From CAYUMU01 sp964445985 (GTDB taxonomy: Bacteria; Planctomycetota; Planctomycetia; Pirellulales; S012-138): a stretch of 44,742 bases of DNA. Shown one piece after another: positions 40,466 to 44,742 of the stretch (within the stretch, counting starts at the first letter, position 1; every line of letters starts with the position of its first letter). The notes beneath the pieces were generated by a model that was given only the letters and a program-made list of their open reading frames with translations, did not search any database and had not been told where the DNA came from. The translations under genes were made by a program, and so were the position numbers. The stretch spans positions 1 through 44,742 of the forward strand of contig CAYUMU010000058.1 in the NCBI GenBank assembly GCA_964445985.1, written 5' to 3'.

Positions 40466-43400
40466 ATGGCATTGACCGTTAAAGATTTTTGGAAGCTGAT
40501 CATTCAAAGCCAACTGCAGTCGGTCGATGACTGCCGGCAGTTGGCCGCGGAGTTTGGCAAGGTAAAAGGCGCGAAGGAGGCGTCGGCCGAAACGCTGGCG
40601 GCATGGCTGCTGGATCGGCAAGTCCTCTCGCGTTACCAAAGCAAGATTCTGCTGAGCGGCAAGCCGGGGCCGTTTGCGTACGGCGATTATCAATTGGTGG
40701 ACCGGGTAAAAGGGGGCAGGCTGAGCGGCGTTTTTCTGGCCAAGCACGTGCCCACGGGGCATCCCGTGAGCTTGCTATTTTTGTCGGGCAGCGCCGGACG
40801 CGATCCGGCCCAATTCGCCCAGGTGCGAGAAGCGGCCGAATTGGCCAGCACGGTCGCGTCGCCTTATGCTAGTCGCTGCTACGAGGCAGTGGACTTGGGC
40901 ACGCACAAGTTCATTGTGTTTGAACGGCTGGCGGGCGTTACGTTGCAAGACCGTTTGAAGGAGGGCTCGCTGCCCGTCAAGTTGGCCTGCCGCATTGCCC
41001 GCGATGTCTCGGTAGGGCTCGACGCGCTGTATGAAGGAGGACGAGGCCACAACGAGCTTCGCCCGGAAAACATTTGGCTGGACGCCCGCGGCCAGGCCAA
41101 GGTCTTGCAGTTTCCGCTCGATCGCGACCCGGCTTCCACCGCCGCGGTGCTGCCAATCAGCGCCGGCGAGAAACTGACCCAGCTGGCCCCGTATTTTTCG
41201 CCCGAAGTAGCGGCCAATGCGCAGGGAGACGAGCGCAGCGATATTTACAGCCTGGGCTGCGTGCTGTTTGAAATGCTGAGCGGTGAACCCCCGTTCCATG
41301 GCGAAGATGCCCGGCAGATTTTGCAGGGGCACGCCAGCCAGCCGGTTCAGCCCCTCGATCTGGTGGCCTCGCAGCCCGTGCCGCGGCCCGTGGCTCAGGT
41401 GGTGGGTTTCATGCTCACGAAAGATCCGGGCGGTCGTTACCAGCGAACGGACAATGTTGCCGAGGCCTTGCAACCTTATCTGGATCCGGCCGATGTCGCC
41501 CTGCTGCCGCCAAACGCGAACAGTTCGGAGGCCGCTTTCGATCGCTACCGGCTGGCGGGCGCCGTGGCTGCGCCCGCGGCCGACGCAGGCTACGGTTACC
41601 CCCAGCCGCAACCGGCTTACGGTAGCGTGCCGCAAGCCCCCGTCTACGGTGGCGGCATGCCCCAGGCGGTTCCGGTGGCCCCCACGGCCAGTTATCCGGG
41701 CCACGCCGCAACGGCCGCCGCGCCCCTGTATGCGCAGCCGCACGCGGGACCCGTGGTTCAGGCGGCGCCCGTCGTTCAAGCGGCAACCGTTCCGGTTTTT
41801 CCCGCTGCCAGTGGCGTTGCGGCCGCCGTTGCTCCCAGTGAAGGCCAATCGGTGGCCGCCTCGCGGGCGAGAGGGCGCGGCAAGAATTCCAACACGATGA
41901 TGATCGTGGGGATTGTCGTGGTGGCCAGTTTGATGCTGCTGTGGATCTTCACGCGGGGTGGCAGTTCCCCCACTCCCAATAACGTGGCCAGCAACGGCAA
42001 CCCGGCTGAGGTAACCCCTGCCAACCCTTCCAACGCCCAAACCACGCCCGTCAACAACAACACCAACCCGCAGGTCAAGCCGCCGGTGCAACCGGCCCAG
42101 CCAGCAGTGAACCCAGGCTCGGGCGCCAGTGGCGCCGCGGCCGCGAAAACGGCGGTGGTGCAACCCTTGGATGGCGCTACGTGGCCCACTCCGTTAGCCG
42201 GCGAGCCCATTCCGCTGCGCTACTTGCCCCGCGGTATTCAGCTATACGTTTGGCTGCGTCCCGCCGACCTGCTGGCCCACCCGCAGGGAAAGATGCTGGT
42301 CGGCGCTCCCACCGATTCCAACATGTATGACCTGTTGGGCGGCTTGGGGCCGATGTTTCGCGATGAAATCAAACGCCTGACGGGCGTGCCCGCCGAAAAC
42401 TTGAACACGGTGGTGCTGGGGTTCCTGCCGGGCGATAGCGGCCAACCGCCGCGAGTATCGTTCGTGGCCGAAATGAAAACTCCGCTCACAGCCGCCCAAT
42501 TGCAATCTGGCTGGGGCGAAGCCGAAAAGGCCAAGCTGGGTGAGCACGAGTTGTACGCCACCGAAACGATGGGCTATTACCTCCCGCCCGACGCTCCCAG
42601 CCTGGTGGTCGGGGCTCCGCTCAACCCCATTGCCAAGCAAGGCGAGACCCAGCCGCCGATCACCGAGGCGATCGACAACGGGGCCTCGCCGCCCCTACTG
42701 CGGCGAGAAATGGAAGCCCTGCTGGCGCATTCCAATCGCGATTGGATGTTTTCGGCCCTGGTGGCGCCCAATTTTATGTTCACCGAAGGCGATACGATGT
42801 GGAGCGGGCCAGCGGCGATTCTCCGCGAACCCGTGGAGCGCTTCTTGGGAGACAACGCCCAGGCGGCACTGCTCAGCCTGCATTTGGAAGACAACACCTG
42901 TTTTGTGGAACTGCGGGCCTACGGCGACAGCAGCGTGATGCCCAACCAATTGGCAACGAATCTGCGCGATGGGATCAAAAAACTTCCCGACCAGGTGAAG
43001 GATTTTATTCTGTCGTTCAATGCCAGCCCCTACAGCCGGAAAATCCTGTACGAGTACCCCAACATGCTCTCGGCCATGGCCGATCAGGCCCGAGTAGGCA
43101 CGGCCGATGGTCACGCCGTGCTCCAGTTTTACCTGCCGGCCGTGGCGGCCCCCAGTTTGGCGTATGGCAGCTATCTCACGCTGCTGGAGCGGCCCGGCGG
43201 CGGAGCGGTGGGGGCGGGCGGACAGCCGGCCGTGGCAGCCCAGCCAGCGGGACCAAAGACCGTGGCGGAAATCCTGGCCCAGAAAAAGATTACGTTGACG
43301 TTCAATCGCGACACGCTCGAAAAAACCATGGAATACATCGCGGCCGATATTGGGGTGCCCATTACCATTCTCGGGTCTGACCTACAGTTAGAAGGCATCA

Positions 43401-43600
43401 CCAAGAACCAGTCCTTCGGTTTGGATGAGCAAGACAAGACCGCCGGCGAGGTGCTGCGCACCGTGATGAAACTGGCCAATGGCGATGGCAAACTGATTTA
43501 CGTCATCAAAAAAGAAGGCGACGAAGAGGTGATCCACATCACCACCAGGGCTTCGGCCGCGAAGCGCGGGGACAAGATTCCCCCTGAATTGACCAACTAA
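40466..43600 (+). CDS. Membrane pseudokinase with exported STN-like domain
   Basis: A 1044-residue protein. Residues about 73-330 follow the Ser/Thr kinase plan of planctomycetes, and late motifs persist (APYFSPEVA for APE, DERSDIYSLGCVLFEMLSG). All catalytic elements are changed: the VAIK lysine is Leu (PVSLLFLSG), HRDLKPEN reads HNELRPEN (195-202), and DFG reads QFP (about 215-217). The N-terminal ~70 residues resemble the helical leader found before planctomycete kinases. A Pro/Ala/Tyr/Gln-rich linker (about 370-460) leads to a membrane helix at 477-496. Beyond it lies an Asn/Pro-rich stretch, a domain of about 580-910 of unknown type, and at 930-1027 a segment like the secretin/TonB short N-terminal (STN) fold (ITLTFNRDTLEKTMEYIAAD, then GVPITILGSDLQLEG). 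It is followed 73 bp later by a zinc-ribbon membrane protein. Role unknown; scaffold or sensor is inferred. Confidence 0.88.
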   Translation: MALTVKDFWKLIIQSQLQSVDDCRQLAAEFGKVKGAKEASAETLAAWLLDRQVLSRYQSKILLSGKPGPFAYGDYQLVDRVKGGRLSGVFLAKHVPTGHPVSLLFLSGSAGRDPAQFAQVREAAELASTVASPYASRCYEAVDLGTHKFIVFERLAGVTLQDRLKEGSLPVKLACRIARDVSVGLDALYEGGRGHNELRPENIWLDARGQAKVLQFPLDRDPASTAAVLPISAGEKLTQLAPYFSPEVAANAQGDERSDIYSLGCVLFEMLSGEPPFHGEDARQILQGHASQPVQPLDLVASQPVPRPVAQVVGFMLTKDPGGRYQRTDNVAEALQPYLDPADVALLPPNANSSEAAFDRYRLAGAVAAPAADAGYGYPQPQPAYGSVPQAPVYGGGMPQAVPVAPTASYPGHAATAAAPLYAQPHAGPVVQAAPVVQAATVPVFPAASGVAAAVAPSEGQSVAASRARGRGKNSNTMMIVGIVVVASLMLLWIFTRGGSSPTPNNVASNGNPAEVTPANPSNAQTTPVNNNTNPQVKPPVQPAQPAVNPGSGASGAAAAKTAVVQPLDGATWPTPLAGEPIPLRYLPRGIQLYVWLRPADLLAHPQGKMLVGAPTDSNMYDLLGGLGPMFRDEIKRLTGVPAENLNTVVLGFLPGDSGQPPRVSFVAEMKTPLTAAQLQSGWGEAEKAKLGEHELYATETMGYYLPPDAPSLVVGAPLNPIAKQGETQPPITEAIDNGASPPLLRREMEALLAHSNRDWMFSALVAPNFMFTEGDTMWSGPAAILREPVERFLGDNAQAALLSLHLEDNTCFVELRAYGDSSVMPNQLATNLRDGIKKLPDQVKDFILSFNASPYSRKILYEYPNMLSAMADQARVGTADGHAVLQFYLPAVAAPSLAYGSYLTLLERPGGGAVGAGGQPAVAAQPAGPKTVAEILAQKKITLTFNRDTLEKTMEYIAADIGVPITILGSDLQLEGITKNQSFGLDEQDKTAGEVLRTVMKLANGDGKLIYVIKKEGDEEVIHITTRASAAKRGDKIPPELTN

Positions 43601-43673
43601 CACGTCGTTGCGCTCCCAATGGTTTTCGGATGGGAGTGGCAACCATCGTCAGCGAGCTTCCCCCTCTTCGCTC

Positions 43674-44742
43674 ATGGGATTGTTCACCGTTAGCTGTGAA
43701 ACCTGCCAGGCGCGGCTAACGGTTCGCGACCGATCGCTGATTGGCCAGATTGTGGAATGCCCCAAGTGCAAAAGCATGGTGGGCATTTTCCCCCCGCCGG
43801 GCTGGCAGCCGCGGGCGAATGAAGGGCAACCATCGGCTGGTCCTGCCAGCGGTTCGCAGTCGCTGAGTGCGGCGAGTAAGCCAGGCGATGGCCCCCCGCC
43901 GGTGAAATCGGCTGCACGCGATCGCCAGCCAAGCCCACCTCCATCGGCCGCTCCGATGGAGAAACCATCTCTCGCTCAGCCGGGTGAGGCGAAATCCGCA
44001 CAAGCGAAACCTGACCCCGCAAACCCTGACCCCGCAAACCCTGGACTTGTAAACCCTGGCCTCACGAAGTCTGCTCCGGCGAAATCTGGCTCGGGGAAAT
44101 CTGGCCCGTCAAATTCGGTCCACAATAAGTCTGCCCAGGCGGCCGATACGCGGCGGCCGAACACAGATGCAACAGCAGAGCGCTCGCCCACCGCGCCGTC
44201 CAAAAAATCCAAAACCAGCTCGACAGCCCAGCCGATTGAGCCGGGAGCGAACGCCGCCGAGTCGGTGGGCGATACCCAGCCGCTCGACGCGTTTCCCGCG
44301 TTCGGCGGTTTGCCACCGACGCCAGCCCGAGGGGGTTGGCGGAATTCGGCCAGCCCCGAATCGTTGGCGCATGCCTCGGGATTGGGAGACGTGATCGACG
44401 CCGGGCTCGACCTCAGCGCGCCGACCAAGCCTGCATCGGGCGGGGCCTCGCCGGCGGCGAGCCGTTCGGCCCAGCAATCTGCCCAAAGCCCCGCCGCCCA
44501 ACGCCCCCAGAACGGCGATTCGCTCGACGAATGGGCCAACCATCAGGCCGATCCCGCGGAGTTGGCCACCGATCCATTCGACGAAGACGGGTACGCGAGC
44601 ATCGGGGCGCGCCGTTGGATCTGGATGGGGGCCGCCGCGGCAGCTTTGATCGTCCTCGTGGTGGGCCTGGGTTGGTTGTGGCGAGGCGATGCCGATCCGG
44701 AGGGCCAGGGCAGCGCGACCGTGGCCGATGGCGATCCTCCCC
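43674..44742 (+). CDS. Zinc-ribbon membrane protein (3' end cut)
   Basis: An open frame running off the window end, at least 356 residues. The ATG at 43674 opens GLFTVSCETCQARLTVRDRS; Cys8, Cys11, Cys29 and Cys32 form a CxxC...CxxC zinc ribbon. Next is a ~270-residue Pro/Ala/Ser/Lys-rich low-complexity region; around 106-140 it has a 5-residue periodicity (PDPAN, KSGP-type units). A membrane helix spans about residues 314-336 (GAAAAALIVLVVGLGWLW), after which the exported part begins. The whole plan (cytoplasmic zinc ribbon, disordered linker, one helix, external domain) parallels the upstream pseudokinase, 73 bp away on the same strand. Function is unknown; the missing C-terminus would be decisive. 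Confidence 0.85.
   Translation, partial: MGLFTVSCETCQARLTVRDRSLIGQIVECPKCKSMVGIFPPPGWQPRANEGQPSAGPASGSQSLSAASKPGDGPPPVKSAARDRQPSPPPSAAPMEKPSLAQPGEAKSAQAKPDPANPDPANPGLVNPGLTKSAPAKSGSGKSGPSNSVHNKSAQAADTRRPNTDATAERSPTAPSKKSKTSSTAQPIEPGANAAESVGDTQPLDAFPAFGGLPPTPARGGWRNSASPESLAHASGLGDVIDAGLDLSAPTKPASGGASPAASRSAQQSAQSPAAQRPQNGDSLDEWANHQADPAELATDPFDEDGYASIGARRWIWMGAAAAALIVLVVGLGWLWRGDADPEGQGSATVADGDPP

Noticed and set aside
43976..44539. Minus-strand frame that reads like a pentapeptide-repeat protein (ADF/SGF units)
   Set aside because: The 5-residue period is the complement of a 15-bp periodic low-complexity linker in the zinc-ribbon gene, which has a start and continues off the window. The antisense repeat is a by-product.

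Overview
The window looks like a high-GC chromosome fragment of a planctomycete, most likely of the Pirellulales. The indicators are a paired DUF1501 protein and planctomycete cytochrome C/DUF1549/DUF1553 proteins, extracytoplasmic DUF1080 proteins, PPC-repeat and VWA/glutamine-amidotransferase-like giants, a bacterial formylmethanofuran dehydrogenase B homologue, a membrane pseudokinase, and many palindromic intergenic repeats of the kind scattered through planctomycete genomes. No rRNA, tRNA, CRISPR array or complete insertion sequence was recognised.

Layout. 1-7.4 kb (minus strand): two PSCyt1/PSCyt2/PSD1 proteins, the second 33 bp upstream of a Tat-exported DUF1501 protein. 7.5-9.5 kb: an island of visibly lower GC holding a small lipoprotein and a Phd/Doc-like toxin-antitoxin pair. 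It is bracketed by two direct copies of an ~83-bp repeat and contains an integron attC-like site. 9.5-14.2 kb (minus): a tightly spaced four-gene run of a ketosynthase-like protein lacking its catalytic Cys, L-aspartate oxidase (nadB), a cupin, and formylmethanofuran dehydrogenase subunit B, whose last ~24 codons come from the repeat. 14.5-22.5 kb: a GT-C glycosyltransferase, two DUF1080 proteins (plus), a Tat-exported aldo/keto reductase and a large PPC protein. 22.8-31.1 kb: a ThDP enzyme divergent from an RmlD-like protein without its catalytic Tyr/Lys, then glyA, a CAP/SCP protein, a methyltransferase, a small membrane protein, a DUF493 protein and fmt. 31.6-36.4 kb (plus): a three-gene ABC export operon (ATPase, FtsX-type permease, HlyD-type adaptor). 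36.5-39.6 kb (minus): a 1008-residue double-VWA membrane protein. 39.6-40.5 kb: a gene-poor stretch with a gene remnant and tandem repeats. 40.5-44.7 kb (plus): a membrane pseudokinase with a large exported part, followed by a zinc-ribbon membrane protein cut by the window end.

Themes. Most proteins are exported or membrane-bound, consistent with surface polysaccharide degradation and envelope work. Three separate proteins keep a familiar enzyme fold but have lost catalytic residues: the ketosynthase-like protein (Cys to Glu, His to Asn), the RmlD-like protein (Tyr to Leu, Lys to Gly) and the pseudokinase (Lys, HRD and DFG all altered). The best candidates for undescribed biology are the pseudokinase/zinc-ribbon pair, the Glu-ketosynthase operon and the repeat-bracketed toxin-antitoxin island. 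Identifications rest on reading motifs by eye; no database search was run.
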